Notes: generated from the letters alone by a model not told the origin. Counted from the stretch's first letter, positions 1 through 8,139 are shown. The stretch is DNA of 64,000 nucleotides from CAYJLW01 sp964370965 (GCA_964370965.1 CAYJLW010000003.1:1-64000); one strand, 5' to 3'. Program-made: numbers and translations.

Positions 1-1660
1 GGCGGCCGCCCGGTTTCGATCGGGGGGGCGGGGTCGGGCGTGGCGCCCCGCCGGCAGCCTGGCCGGGGGGGACGTGCCAGGGGGCGGTGGCCGCGGTGAC
101 GGGCGGAAGGGCGCGGGCGGGAGGGGGTGGGAGCAGTGGGCTCGCCACCGCCGTCGCCACGGGCGCGCCGACGCGGGGGACCGTGGGCGGTGGCGGCGGG
201 GGCGAGTCCGTGGGGGCGGGGGCCGCCTGCGCTCGGGCGACGCCCGCCCAGGGGGGCGGGGGAAGGCTGATGCCGCCCGGGGCTGTGTCCTCCTCACCCG
301 GCTCGGCGGGAGGCCCGGGCGCACCGAGCGGCGGAAGGCCGGCGCCGGCGGGGGGCTGTTGTGTGGCAGCCGCTTCGTCGACGGCCAGCGCGACGGCCGC
401 GGCCGCCGCCGCCGGGCCTCCAGCCGGCGGCGCCGGGACGAGTGTCACGGGCTCCGGGGGACCGTCGGCGGTCGTGGGTTCCGGCCCGGGCTCCGGTTCC
501 GCGGCGGAGGCTGCCGTCGCGCTGGTGGGGTCGGTGAGTGCCGGGGCGAGGGGGGCGGATTCGTCGGCGGCGGCGCCAGTGGGTTGCGCAGGGTCCTGCG
601 CGGCTGCTCGGGGTTCCGGCTCCGCGGCGGACGCGACCGCGGCTGCGACGAGGACTGTGGCCGCGGCGGCCGCTGCCCCAGGGCTGGATTCCGGGACGGC
701 GGCCGTGCCCACGGCCGGGATCGCGGCCGGGACGACGTCGGGCAGGGGAGGGATCCCGATCGAAAGCGGGACCGGTTCCGGGAGGGCCACACCCGCGGGC
801 TCGGCGACAGGCTCGGGCGCCGGCGGGGCCGAGGGAGCGACCATGGCGGCGGGGGCCGCCAACATCGGGGTCACCACGAGCGCGTCGAGCACACCGGCGA
901 GGCCCGTGAGGCGCCTCCGGCACCCCTCGCAGCGGATGGCGTGGTCGACCACACGCCGGGCGAGGCGACCCGAGAAGGGTGGCCGGTCGTCGGCCACCAG
1001 GAGGCCGCCGAGGTCACGGCATTCGGGGTCGCCGTCGTTCCAGATCAGGCCGGCGGCGCAGGCCCCGGCGAAGCGCCGCAGCGCCTGGGCACGGGCGGCG
1101 TCGGCTGCGGGCACGGAGGCTCCCAGGGCGGCGGCGAGCTCGGGCAGGGTGACGCCGTGGCGCACGGCGAGGAGGACGACCGAGGCGTCTTCGACAGGCA
1201 TCGTGCGAATGCCACCCCATGCGATGTGGGCCACGGAGGCGCCCCGTGCCTCCGAGCCCGTGCCCGAGACCCGGGCCAGGAGCCAGGCGGGGTCGGCGTC
1301 GGGGGGGAGTCCCAGCCACTGCAGCGGGTCGGTGCCGTCGCGCTGCAGGCGATCGACGGCGAGGCCCCGGGCGAGGCTGAGCACCCACGCCCCGAACAGG
1401 CTGCGGTCGCTGAGGCTGGGCGCGAGGGTCTCCGCGAGGAGGTAGGTCTGGCGGCCGACTTCCGACGCGACCTCGGGATCGCGGATGAGGCGGGACACGA
1501 GATCGTGCACCGGCGCCGCCCAGGGCCGGAACTGCCCCGCGAAGCCGTCAGCTCCGTCGAGCGGCCTGCTCTTTGCTCGTCTTTCCCGCACGGTCGCCCC
1601 CGGTGGCAGAGGTCGCGCTGAGAGGGAGTTTGACACGACATCCCGCGAAACCCGTGTCAT
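1..1660 (-). CDS. Sigma-70-like (ECF) protein fused to zinc-finger anti-sigma motif, partial
   Basis: This minus-strand frame stays open to the left edge of the window, so the C-terminus is missing. I translated it by hand. Residues about 40-110 resemble sigma region 2 and residues about 150-205 resemble region 4 (helices around TMPVEDASVVLL and TLPELAAALG). They are followed by H240-x3-C244-x2-C247, the ZAS motif of zinc-binding anti-sigma factors. After that comes a tail of about 300 residues rich in Pro, Ala and Glu, with one short Ala/Val-rich possible membrane segment. The likely role is a sigma factor with a built-in regulatory domain. The start is the ATG at 1660, nine bases after the thiolase stop; GTG at 1591 is an alternative. 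The sigma similarity is weak and the assignment is inference. Confidence 0.5.
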   Translation of the reverse strand, partial: MTRVSRDVVSNSLSARPLPPGATVRERRAKSRPLDGADGFAGQFRPWAAPVHDLVSRLIRDPEVASEVGRQTYLLAETLAPSLSDRSLFGAWVLSLARGLAVDRLQRDGTDPLQWLGLPPDADPAWLLARVSGTGSEARGASVAHIAWGGIRTMPVEDASVVLLAVRHGVTLPELAAALGASVPAADAARAQALRRFAGACAAGLIWNDGDPECRDLGGLLVADDRPPFSGRLARRVVDHAIRCEGCRRRLTGLAGVLDALVVTPMLAAPAAMVAPSAPPAPEPVAEPAGVALPEPVPLSIGIPPLPDVVPAAIPAVGTAAVPESSPGAAAAAATVLVAAAVASAAEPEPRAAAQDPAQPTGAAADESAPLAPALTDPTSATAASAAEPEPGPEPTTADGPPEPVTLVPAPPAGGPAAAAAAVALAVDEAAATQQPPAGAGLPPLGAPGPPAEPGEEDTAPGGISLPPPPWAGVARAQAAPAPTDSPPPPPPTVPRVGAPVATAVASPLLPPPPARALPPVTAATAPWHVPPGQAAGGAPRPTPPPRSKPGGR

Positions 1661-1668
1661 TCCAGCAC

Positions 1669-2811
1669 CTATTTCACGAGGATGTTGACGAAGCAGACGG
1701 GGCCGGTCCCCACGAGGTGGCCGAGAGCCACCTTCGCGCCCTCCACCTGGCGGGCGCCGGCCTCACCCCGGAGCTGCAGGGTGTTCTCCCAGACCTGCGC
1801 GAGGCCGGTGGGGCCGATGGGGTGACCCCGGCCGAGCAGGCCGCCGTCGGTGGAGAACGGGATCCGCCCCCCGATCTCCGTGGCGCCCTCGGCGAGGATC
1901 TTCTCGGCGTCTCCCTCGGGGCAGACACCCAGGAGCTCGTAGTAGGCGATCTCCTCCACGGCGAAGGCGTCGTGCACCTGCACGAGGTCGAGGTCCTCGG
2001 GGCCGATACCGGCCGCCTCGTAGGCTTCGCGCGCAGTCCCGACGGTCATAGGTGCGGGGCCCACCACGCTGGCCCCGGCGTCGAGGCCCTCGAGAAAGGT
2101 CTCGCTGCGCCCCGCGGAGGCCGCCAGGCGCACGACCGGGCGCCCCGGGGCCCAGCGCGGAGCGAGGTCGGCCCGGCAGAGAACGGCGGCGGCGGCGCCG
2201 AAGCCGAACGGGCAGCACATCATCGACGTGAGCGGGTCTGCCACCATCCGGGAGGCGAGGACGTCGTCGATGCTGATGCGCCGTTCCGGCCGGCGTTGCG
2301 CGTTCGGGTTCAGGGCGGCGTTGTTCCAGTTCTTCGCCGCCACCCGGGCGAGGTCGGCGGCCGTGGTGCCCTGCTCGAACATGCGTCGCTGCGCCCACAT
2401 GGCGAACACGGCGGCGGGCACGAAGAGGGCCTCGACACCCCGGGCGCGCTCGGTGACACGCCGCAGGGCGGACGCCCCTTCCGGGCAGTCGAAGCCCACT
2501 ACGAGCGCCGTGTCGTAGACCCCGGAACGGATGGCGACGTAGGCCTCGTGGATCCCGGCGGCGGACGTCGCCGAGGCGTTCGCCACGTTCTGCACCAGGG
2601 CGCCGTTCAGGCCGAGCTCCTTGACGGCGCGGACGCCGGAGGGCGAGCCGGGCATGGCCGAGCAGGCATAGACCGCCCCTATGCCCGAGTAGGTGAGGCC
2701 GGCGTCCGCCAAGGCGGCGGAGCCCGCCCGGCGCACGAGGGCGGCGCCGCTGCCGAAGGGGTGGGTGCCGACGGGCTCCATGCCGACACCGAGAACGGCG
2801 ACGTCGGTCAC
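1669..2811 (-). CDS. Thiolase-fold lipid-transfer/acyltransferase family protein (SCP-x/Ltp type)
   Basis: A protein of 380 residues with the thiolase fold: the N-terminal strand TDVAVLGVGMEP, and a C-terminal GLLGRGHPIGPTG motif with the catalytic-type His at about 330. The nucleophile motif usually written NxCxSG reads NASATS here (Ser at about 80), so the Cys of true thiolases is absent. Enzymes of this kind that lack the Cys act with DUF35 partners as aldolases or lyases in sterol and fatty acyl side-chain degradation (for example Ltp2 with DUF35). The start is GTG at 2811, overlapping the stop of the upstream DUF35 gene as GTGA, which implies translational coupling and a two-subunit enzyme. 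A C-C bond-cleaving or other non-thiolytic activity is inference. Confidence 0.8.
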   Translation of the reverse strand: MTDVAVLGVGMEPVGTHPFGSGAALVRRAGSAALADAGLTYSGIGAVYACSAMPGSPSGVRAVKELGLNGALVQNVANASATSAAGIHEAYVAIRSGVYDTALVVGFDCPEGASALRRVTERARGVEALFVPAAVFAMWAQRRMFEQGTTAADLARVAAKNWNNAALNPNAQRRPERRISIDDVLASRMVADPLTSMMCCPFGFGAAAAVLCRADLAPRWAPGRPVVRLAASAGRSETFLEGLDAGASVVGPAPMTVGTAREAYEAAGIGPEDLDLVQVHDAFAVEEIAYYELLGVCPEGDAEKILAEGATEIGGRIPFSTDGGLLGRGHPIGPTGLAQVWENTLQLRGEAGARQVEGAKVALGHLVGTGPVCFVNILVK

Positions 2812-3218
2812 GGGGTGTCGGGCCGGAAGGCGAAGGACACGACGGGCCGGCCGGAGTCCTCGTCGCGACGGACCTCCTTGAGGCACAGCGTCATGCGGTC
2901 GCCGATCGCGAGGTCGTCGTAGTCGGCGTCCACCACGAGGGTCTGCACCCGGAGGCCGTCGTCGAGGTCGACCTGGCCGAGGAGGCCGCCCTGGCCGCCG
3001 CCCACGTAGCCCAGGGCGGCGTCGCGGACACAGGTGAAGGCGTGCAAGGCCCCGCCCGGGCCGAGCTCGAGGGGCTCACAGCCGGTGGCGTCGCGGGCGC
3101 AGAGCACCCGGGGGGGGAAGAACCGGGCGCCGCAGGTGGGGCAGCGGCTGCCCAGGAGCCGGAGGGGCTCCACGACGGTGAACGTCCCCTCTTCGATCGG
3201 GATGGGTGCCTCAGCCAC
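2808..3218 (-). CDS. DUF35 OB-fold protein with N-terminal rubredoxin-like zinc ribbon
   Basis: A protein of 136 residues. An N-terminal zinc ribbon is visible as CPTCGARFFPPRVLC and a following DATGC, and precedes an OB-fold with the family hallmark FTCVRDAALGY. DUF35 proteins bind acyl-CoA and form heteromers with thiolase-fold partners; the gene is coupled by a 4-base overlap to just such a partner at 1669-2811. The start is GTG at 3218 (VAEAPIPIEEGTF); the longer upstream frame is low-complexity Arg/Pro sequence and is probably not translated. The pair may handle sterol- or acyl-CoA substrates, but nothing nearby names the substrate. Confidence 0.8.
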   Translation of the reverse strand: MAEAPIPIEEGTFTVVEPLRLLGSRCPTCGARFFPPRVLCARDATGCEPLELGPGGALHAFTCVRDAALGYVGGGQGGLLGQVDLDDGLRVQTLVVDADYDDLAIGDRMTLCLKEVRRDEDSGRPVVSFAFRPDTP

Positions 3219-3271
3219 GGTGGCGGAGGGTAGCCGAGGGCGCGCGTCGCCGAGGAGCGCGCCGTCCCGAC

Positions 3272-4183
3272 TCAGGAGACGAGGGCGGGTATGACGGTGG
3301 GCGGACAAGGCGCCGTGGCGTCTCCCTGTGCCTGCTGGTCCAGGAACGTGGCTGCCGCCCGGTAGCCGAGGTCCATGAGCTCCTCGGTCCGCGACATGTC
3401 CGGGAAGTTCATCAGGGGCACCGGGGGCTGGGGGAGTACGACGAGGTCGGTCTCGTGGCGGTAGCGCTCCACGTCGAGGCGGAACCGGTTCGCCCGCGAG
3501 ATCGCGAACGCGTGCAGGAGCATCGAGAAGGACGACGTGGGGGTGGTCTGGGAGACCCCGTCGCGGACGGCGAGGACGTACACCCTCTCCGCGGGGACGG
3601 CGTGGCTGATGGGCACGTTGTTCACGACGCCGCCGTCGACGTACACGTGCGTGCCGATGCGCACGGGAGGGAAGACGCCCGGCAGGGCGGTGGTGGCGAG
3701 CAGCGGCTTCAGCAGCGGTCCGGCGGCGAAGACGTGCTCCTCCCCAGTGGCCACCTCGCAGCCCACGATGCGCAGCTTCGCCCGCAACTGGTCGAAGCGG
3801 GCCACGCGCAGGCTGCGGGTGACGAGGCGGATGAGGCCGGAGTTCGGGTAGAGGTGGTCGTGGCGGCGGGCGATCTTCCAGGCGTGGCGAACCGTGCTGC
3901 CCGGGAAGAGATCCTCGGTGCGCAGGGACCGCCAGATCTCCTCGAGGCGGCGCACGCCGTCGAGGTCCGGTTGTTCGGCGAGGAAGGCGCCGTTGAGGGC
4001 GCCCACGGAGCAGGCCACGAAGACGTCGGGACGGACGCCGGTTTCGAAGAGGGCGCGGAGCATGCCGACCTGGACGGCGCCCAACGGGCCGCCCCCGGAG
4101 AGCACTATCGCGGTGCCCTTGCCCCGTTCCGGGAGCGGGGTGACCGACTGAGTGGAGTGGAGATTGCGACGCTTGCGGATCAT
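3272..4183 (-). CDS. Patatin-like phospholipase family protein
   Basis: About 303 residues. The oxyanion motif GGGPLGA lies at about residues 31-37, the nucleophile elbow reads ACSVG (Ser at about 59) and the dyad Asp sits in VDGGVVNN. These are the patatin marks; the family hydrolyses acyl groups from lipids with a Ser-Asp dyad. The elbow has Ala where most members have the first Gly of GxSxG, a tolerated but less common change. No signal peptide is seen, so it is probably cytosolic or membrane-associated. The start chosen is ATG at 4183 because GGGGGA lies just upstream; an ATG at 4204 adds seven residues. It stands alone, with 53 bases to the DUF35 gene. Confidence 0.82.
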   Translation of the reverse strand: MIRKRRNLHSTQSVTPLPERGKGTAIVLSGGGPLGAVQVGMLRALFETGVRPDVFVACSVGALNGAFLAEQPDLDGVRRLEEIWRSLRTEDLFPGSTVRHAWKIARRHDHLYPNSGLIRLVTRSLRVARFDQLRAKLRIVGCEVATGEEHVFAAGPLLKPLLATTALPGVFPPVRIGTHVYVDGGVVNNVPISHAVPAERVYVLAVRDGVSQTTPTSSFSMLLHAFAISRANRFRLDVERYRHETDLVVLPQPPVPLMNFPDMSRTEELMDLGYRAAATFLDQQAQGDATAPCPPTVIPALVS

Positions 4184-4316
4184 GTTTCCCCCAGGCCCGA
4201 TCATTTCGCCGTGCAGAACCCGATTCCCTGCGGGCGACGGGTTCCCGAGGCTGAGATGACGAGGCCGTCACCCGCCGTATCGGCACGCGGTGAAGCGGTA
4301 GTAGCCGCAAGAGGGA

Positions 4317-4712
4317 TCAGCGCACGACGTCGTCAGGGGTGACGATCTCGACCAGTCGCCCTGCCCCACGTTGCAGTCGCAGATCGCGGGTCACGAGCGG
4401 CACGCCGAGCAGCTCGGCGAGGGCGACGTACTCGGCGTCGTAGGTCTTGGCCCAACCGAGGCGTCGAGCGACGTCGCACGCGCGCTCATACAGCTCAGCG
4501 CGGCTGTACCGGGTGATCGGTGCGGCGCCAAGCGCGCCATGGCCCCGAGCAGCGAGTTCCGGGGTGAGCTCGCGCCGCCAGACGAGCTCGTTGAGTACCG
4601 AGGTCACCTCCGACCACAGCAAGGCCGGGCTCGCCAGGTCGTTCCCGAGGACGCCGATCCCCGCCGTTGAGACCGCGAGCGCGAGCGTCGCGCTGGCATC
4701 GACCACGAACAT
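4317..4712 (-). CDS. PIN-domain ribonuclease toxin (VapC-like)
   Basis: A protein of 131 residues with a PIN-domain layout: the first acidic residue in MFVVDASATLAL, a central acidic pair around residue 98 in KTYDAEYVALAELLG and a late Asp in LVTRDLRL. VapC-type toxins cleave tRNA or rRNA with a metal ion held by these acidic residues. The start ATG at 4712 overlaps the antitoxin stop as ATGA. This places it as the second gene of a toxin-antitoxin operon. The partner is an HTH protein and not the usual VapB RHH or AbrB type, so the pair is a hybrid arrangement. Confidence 0.82.
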   Translation of the reverse strand: MFVVDASATLALAVSTAGIGVLGNDLASPALLWSEVTSVLNELVWRRELTPELAARGHGALGAAPITRYSRAELYERACDVARRLGWAKTYDAEYVALAELLGVPLVTRDLRLQRGAGRLVEIVTPDDVVR

Positions 4713-4954
4713 CAGCGCCCCGAGCGAGAGCGAGCGAGCGCCGACACCATGTCGGGCATGGGTTCGCCGGTGAGCGTGCGATCGAACCTCGAGGGGGCGA
4801 GATCGGGTCCACCGACGAGCGAGTCGAGTACGGCCTCGTCCACGAGGTACTGCGTGCCGACACGCTCGGCCGCCAGCCGGCCGTCGCGAATCCATCGACG
4901 GATCGTCTCGGGGTTGCGATGCACTCGACGAGCGGCCTGCGGAACCGTGATCAT
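4712..4954 (-). CDS. Excisionase/BldC-like helix-turn-helix antitoxin
   Basis: A small protein of 80 residues with a winged HTH of the excisionase/MerR kind at the N-terminus (MITVPQAARRVHRNPETIRRW, then IRDGRLAAERVGTQYLVDE). The C-terminal part (RFDRTLTGEPMPDMV) would wrap the toxin. It is followed directly by a PIN toxin with an ATGA overlap. The start at 4954 sits eight bases after a TAGTAT hexamer within a 21-bp palindrome, so the message is probably almost leaderless and autoregulated. The toxin-antitoxin role is inferred from the pairing. Confidence 0.75.
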   Translation of the reverse strand: MITVPQAARRVHRNPETIRRWIRDGRLAAERVGTQYLVDEAVLDSLVGGPDLAPSRFDRTLTGEPMPDMVSALARSRSGR

Positions 4955-4975
4955 GATGTTGCATACTACAACATC
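4955..4975 (-). promoter_or_regulatory. Palindromic operator overlapping the -10 box of the HTH/PIN operon
   Basis: A perfect inverted repeat, GATGTTG - 7 bases - CAACATC, abuts the antitoxin start codon. Its spacer contains TAGTAT on the minus strand (4968-4963), eight bases before the ATG. A repressor bound here would block RNA polymerase directly. The palindrome and hexamer are seen; binding by the antitoxin is inference. Confidence 0.6.
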
Positions 4976-5017
4976 ATTCCGACGGACCCCGCGCTGCCGG
5001 CGGGGTGGGGTCCTCAG

Positions 5018-5048
5018 TTGACCGCCCGTCGGGGGGCACTTGTACTAT
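5018..5048 (+). promoter_or_regulatory. Candidate promoter of the nuo operon
   Basis: TTGACC at 5018-5023 and TACTAT at 5043-5048 are separated by 19 bases, and TG directly precedes the -10 hexamer. They lie about 90 bases upstream of the nuoA start, in the only sizeable gap before the operon. The spacer is longer than ideal, so this is a tentative call. Confidence 0.4.
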
Positions 5049-5133
5049 CCGCCGCGGCGATCGCCCCCGGTCGCCGAGCACTGCAACGCAGACCAAGAGC
5101 GCCGGACAGCGCAAGGGCTCAGGGAGAGACAGC

Positions 5134-5499
5134 GTGCAGGCGTACTACGCCAACTACCTCACGGTCGCATGCTTCAGCCTTCTGGGGCTGCTCCTTTTCG
5201 CCGTCGGCATCGGCCTCGCGAGGGTGGTGGCCCCCCGGCACCAGACGAAGGACAAGCTCACCACCTACGAGTGCGGCGTCGACCCGGTGGGCACAGGCTG
5301 GACGCAACAACACGTCCGCTACTACGTCTTCGCCCTCCTCTTCGTCGTCTTCGACGTGGAGGCCGTCTTCGTCTTCCCGTGGGCCGTGGTCATGGGCTCT
5401 CTCGGCACGGCGGCGCTCGTGGAGATGATCGTGTTCATCGCCATCCTCGCTGCCGCGCTCGTCTACGCAGTCCGCAAGGAGCTCCTGCGATGGTCGTGA
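5134..5499 (+). CDS. nuoA: NADH-quinone oxidoreductase subunit A
   Basis: A membrane protein of 121 residues with three transmembrane helices and the family motif TTYECGVDPVG (loop near residue 45), followed by RYYVFALLFVVFDVEAVFVFPW. NuoA sits at the junction of the membrane arm with the quinone-binding region of complex I. The start is GTG at 5134, preceded by AGGGAGA; an upstream frame extension is Arg/Ser-rich and lacks a ribosome-binding site. It is the first gene of the nuo operon, 22 bases before nuoB. Confidence 0.95.
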   Translation: MQAYYANYLTVACFSLLGLLLFAVGIGLARVVAPRHQTKDKLTTYECGVDPVGTGWTQQHVRYYVFALLFVVFDVEAVFVFPWAVVMGSLGTAALVEMIVFIAILAAALVYAVRKELLRWS

Positions 5500-5521
5500 G
5501 GATCGCGGAGAGGGGCATCTG

Positions 5522-6025
5522 ATGCCCGCACTCGAGAAGGTGAAGCTCCCGAAGCCGGTGTCCTGGCTCCTGAACTGGGGCCGGCGCTACTCACTGTGGA
5601 TGTTCCAGTTCGGCCTCGCGTGCTGTGCCATCGAGATGGGGGCGGCGATCACGAGTCCCCGCTACGACGTGATGCGCCTCGGGATCATCCCGCTCCCGGC
5701 GTCCCCCCGCCAGGCCGACCTCATGATCGTCGCCGGCACCCTCACCGACAAGATGGCCCCGGCCGTGAAGCGCATCTACGAGCAGATGGCCGAGCCCCGC
5801 TACGTGATCTCGATGGGTTCCTGCGCGAACTGCGGCGGCCCGTACTGGGACAGCTACTCGGTGACCAAGGGCGTCGACCAGATCATCCGCGTCGACGTGT
5901 ACGTGCCCGGCTGCCCGCCCCGGCCGGAGGCGCTCATGCAGGGCATCCTCGAGCTGCAGAAGATGATCCAGACCGAGGACATCCGGGAGAGGTGGCGAGG
6001 TGAGCCCGTTGGCACTCGCGCCTGA
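5522..6025 (+). CDS. nuoB: NADH-quinone oxidoreductase subunit B
   Basis: A protein of 167 residues that holds the N2 [4Fe-4S] cluster next to the quinone site. The tandem cysteines C34-C35 (GLACCAIEMG), C101 (MGSCANCGG) and C131 (VPGCPPRPE) are the four N2 ligands. C104 is an additional cysteine beside C101. Its 3' end overlaps the nuoC start by 26 bases. The length and motifs are typical of the family. Confidence 0.96.
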   Translation: MPALEKVKLPKPVSWLLNWGRRYSLWMFQFGLACCAIEMGAAITSPRYDVMRLGIIPLPASPRQADLMIVAGTLTDKMAPAVKRIYEQMAEPRYVISMGSCANCGGPYWDSYSVTKGVDQIIRVDVYVPGCPPRPEALMQGILELQKMIQTEDIRERWRGEPVGTRA

Positions 6026-6713
6026 GGCCGTCACGGCCGCCTTCCGGGACGCCCTGGGCGACAAGGTCGTGGACACGTCCACCGCCTGCGGACAGGCGAC
6101 CGTCGTGGTGCGCCCCGACGCCTGGGTGGAGGCTGCCGCCTTCGCCCGTACGTCCGACCTCGCCTGCGACTTCTTCTGTTTCCTCTCCGCCGTCGACTGG
6201 ACGGAGGCGCTCGAGGAGGACCTTGCCCCGCCGGACGAGGACGCCGGGGCCGAGGGAGAGGCCGCGGCCACCGAGGCGGGCGCGTCCCCCGCAACTGAGG
6301 ACGCGCCCGAGGGCGCGCCTGAGGACGCGCCCGGCGAGCGGGCGGAGTCCGACTACCGGGAGACACCGGGCGAGGTCCTGCAGATGCTCTGCCGCCTCTA
6401 CTCCACCCGCCACGCCCACGCCGTGCACCTGAAGGCGAACCTCGACAAGGACACCCCCCGCATCGACACCCTCACCGGCGTCTACGGCGGCGCCGACTGG
6501 CACGAGCGCGAGGCGATGGACATGTTCGGCGTGGAGGTCGCGGGCCACCCGTACCCCGAGAAGATCTACCTCCCCGACGAGTTCGAGGGTCACCCCCTGC
6601 GCAAGACCTTCAAGCTCGGCGCCCGGGTCGTGAAGCCCTGGCCGGGTGTCGTGAACACCGAGCCCATGCCGGAGGACACCCCGATCACCGAGCCGAAGCC
6701 GGGCCAGCCGTGA
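6000..6713 (+). CDS. nuoC: NADH-quinone oxidoreductase subunit C
   Basis: A protein of 237 residues in the hydrophilic connecting module of complex I. The conserved tail is clear: VYGGADWHEREAMDMFGVEVAGHP followed by LPDEFEGHPLRKTF. Between residues about 75 and 118 there is an acidic, Ala/Glu/Pro-rich insert that separates the first strand block (FFCFLSAVDW) from its continuation (EVLQMLCRLYS). That low-complexity loop is not usual for the family and is probably a surface extension. The GTG start at 6000 lies inside nuoB; the stop overlaps the nuoD start. Confidence 0.94.
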   Translation: MSPLALAPEAVTAAFRDALGDKVVDTSTACGQATVVVRPDAWVEAAAFARTSDLACDFFCFLSAVDWTEALEEDLAPPDEDAGAEGEAAATEAGASPATEDAPEGAPEDAPGERAESDYRETPGEVLQMLCRLYSTRHAHAVHLKANLDKDTPRIDTLTGVYGGADWHEREAMDMFGVEVAGHPYPEKIYLPDEFEGHPLRKTFKLGARVVKPWPGVVNTEPMPEDTPITEPKPGQP

Positions 6714-7882
6714 CCACGACCTACGAACCGCAGGCGCTCCAGGCGAGGGTCTCGGCCCATCTCGCGGACGCCCAGGTGGGTATCGAGATCGAGACCCCCG
6801 AGATGACCCTGAACATGGGGCCGCAGCACCCCTCCACGCACGGCGTGTTCCGTCTCGTGGCCGAAGTCGACGGCGAGCGCGTCACCCGGGTGCAGCCCGT
6901 GCTGGGCTACATGCACCGCGGCTACGAGAAGCTCTGCGAGGTTCGCACCTACCCGCAGGTGACGGCGCTCGTGAACCGCATCGACTGGTTGTCGGGCTAC
7001 GCCAACGAGATTCCCTTCATCCTCGCCGCGGAGCGCCTCATGGAGATCGAGGCGCCGCCCCGGGCGCAGTACATCCGCACGATCCTCACCGAGCTTGCCC
7101 GCATCTCCACGCTCCTCGTGTTCGCCGGTTCCTTCGGCATCGAGGTGGGCGCCATCACGGCGATCTTCCACACGTTTCGCGACCGGGAGTTCGTCCTCGA
7201 CCTCCTCGAGGCGGCCACGGGCGGCCGCTTCCACCCGAACTTCAACCGGGTGGGCGGCGTCAAGGACGACCTCCCGAAGGGCTTCGTCGCCGACGCCCGC
7301 GAGGCGGTCGCCCGGGCCCGCTTCAGCGTCGACAACGTCGAGGACCTCCTCTTCGGCAACGACATCCTGCGGGAGCGCACGATCGGAGTCGGTCCCATCC
7401 CGGTCGCCGAGGGCCTCGCATACGGGGTGTCGGGGGCCAACATGCGGGCCTCGGGCGTCACGGCCGACGTGCGACGCGACGAGCCGTACCTCGTCTACGG
7501 GGACCTCGACTGGGACGTCGTCGTGGGCGAGCGGGGCGACTGCTACGACCGGGCGTGGTGCCGGCTGCAGGAGATCCGTGAGTCCTGCCGCATCGTGGAG
7601 CAGTGCCTCGACGGCCTCCCCAGCGGGCCCGTCATGGCGAAGGTCCCGCGCATCGTCCAGGTGCCCCCCGGGGAGACGTACGTGCGCGCCGAGGGCCCGC
7701 TGGGGGAGATGGGGTACTACCTCGTGTCCCGGGGCGGCCGGCTGCCGTACCGCCTGAAGATCCGCACGCCGAGCTTCTCGAACGTGAGCATCCTGCCCTG
7801 GCTGCTCGAGGGCTGCCTCGTGCCGGACATCATCGCCATCCTGGGCAGCCTCTACTTCATCCTCGGGGACGTCGACCGGTGA
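6710..7882 (+). CDS. nuoD: NADH-quinone oxidoreductase subunit D
   Basis: A protein of 390 residues, the 49-kDa quinone-site subunit. The quinone-ligand motif GPQHPSTHG (H40, H44) and GYMHRGYEKL are present. R70 in MHRG lines up, by my count, with the arginine that is dimethylated in the mitochondrial homologue by NDUFAF7, whose bacterial relative MidA is encoded at the end of this operon. The GTG start at 6710 overlaps nuoC by four bases. In most actinobacteria nuoE, nuoF and nuoG would follow; here a repeat array does. Confidence 0.96.
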   Translation: MTTTYEPQALQARVSAHLADAQVGIEIETPEMTLNMGPQHPSTHGVFRLVAEVDGERVTRVQPVLGYMHRGYEKLCEVRTYPQVTALVNRIDWLSGYANEIPFILAAERLMEIEAPPRAQYIRTILTELARISTLLVFAGSFGIEVGAITAIFHTFRDREFVLDLLEAATGGRFHPNFNRVGGVKDDLPKGFVADAREAVARARFSVDNVEDLLFGNDILRERTIGVGPIPVAEGLAYGVSGANMRASGVTADVRRDEPYLVYGDLDWDVVVGERGDCYDRAWCRLQEIRESCRIVEQCLDGLPSGPVMAKVPRIVQVPPGETYVRAEGPLGEMGYYLVSRGGRLPYRLKIRTPSFSNVSILPWLLEGCLVPDIIAILGSLYFILGDVDR

Positions 7883-7917
7883 GCGCGTCCCGAGGGTACG
7901 GCAGACCGCAATACGCG

Positions 7918-8139
7918 GCCGGCGGGGCTGGGGGTCCCCGCCGGCACCGCGGAGCACCGTCAGGTGCGGAGCCATGTAGACGCGACGCTTGTGAGGCCCA
8001 AGGCCGGTGGGGTGGGGGGTCCCCGCCGGCACGCGGAGCACCGCCAGGTGCGGAGCCATGTAGCGGAGCACCGCCAGGTGCGGAGCAATGTAACGGAGCA
8101 CCGTCAGGTGCGGAGCCATGTAACGGTGCGGAGCAATGA
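7918..8139 (+). repeat. Hairpin plus 30-bp start-stop repeat array between nuoD and nuoH
   Basis: Two hairpins with 10-nt arms (GCCGGCGGGG and its complement, 7918-7945; a copy with one wobble mismatch, 8003-8030) are each followed by a 30-bp unit. Complete units lie at 7949-7978, 8033-8062, 8063-8092 and 8093-8122, with a partial unit at 8123-8139. Every complete unit ends GGAGC(C/A)ATGTA followed by G or A, which is a Shine-Dalgarno-like GGAG, a start codon and an immediate stop (TAG or TAA). The partial unit ends in the real nuoH ATG. The element lies exactly where nuoEFG would normally be. Confidence 0.9.

Noticed and set aside
74..1621. Plus-strand open frames at the left edge
   Set aside because: They are Gly/Arg-rich shadows; the minus frame has sigma-like helices and a zinc motif.
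7949..8139. CRISPR array
   Set aside because: The 30-bp units are directly adjacent without spacers, and no cas gene is present.
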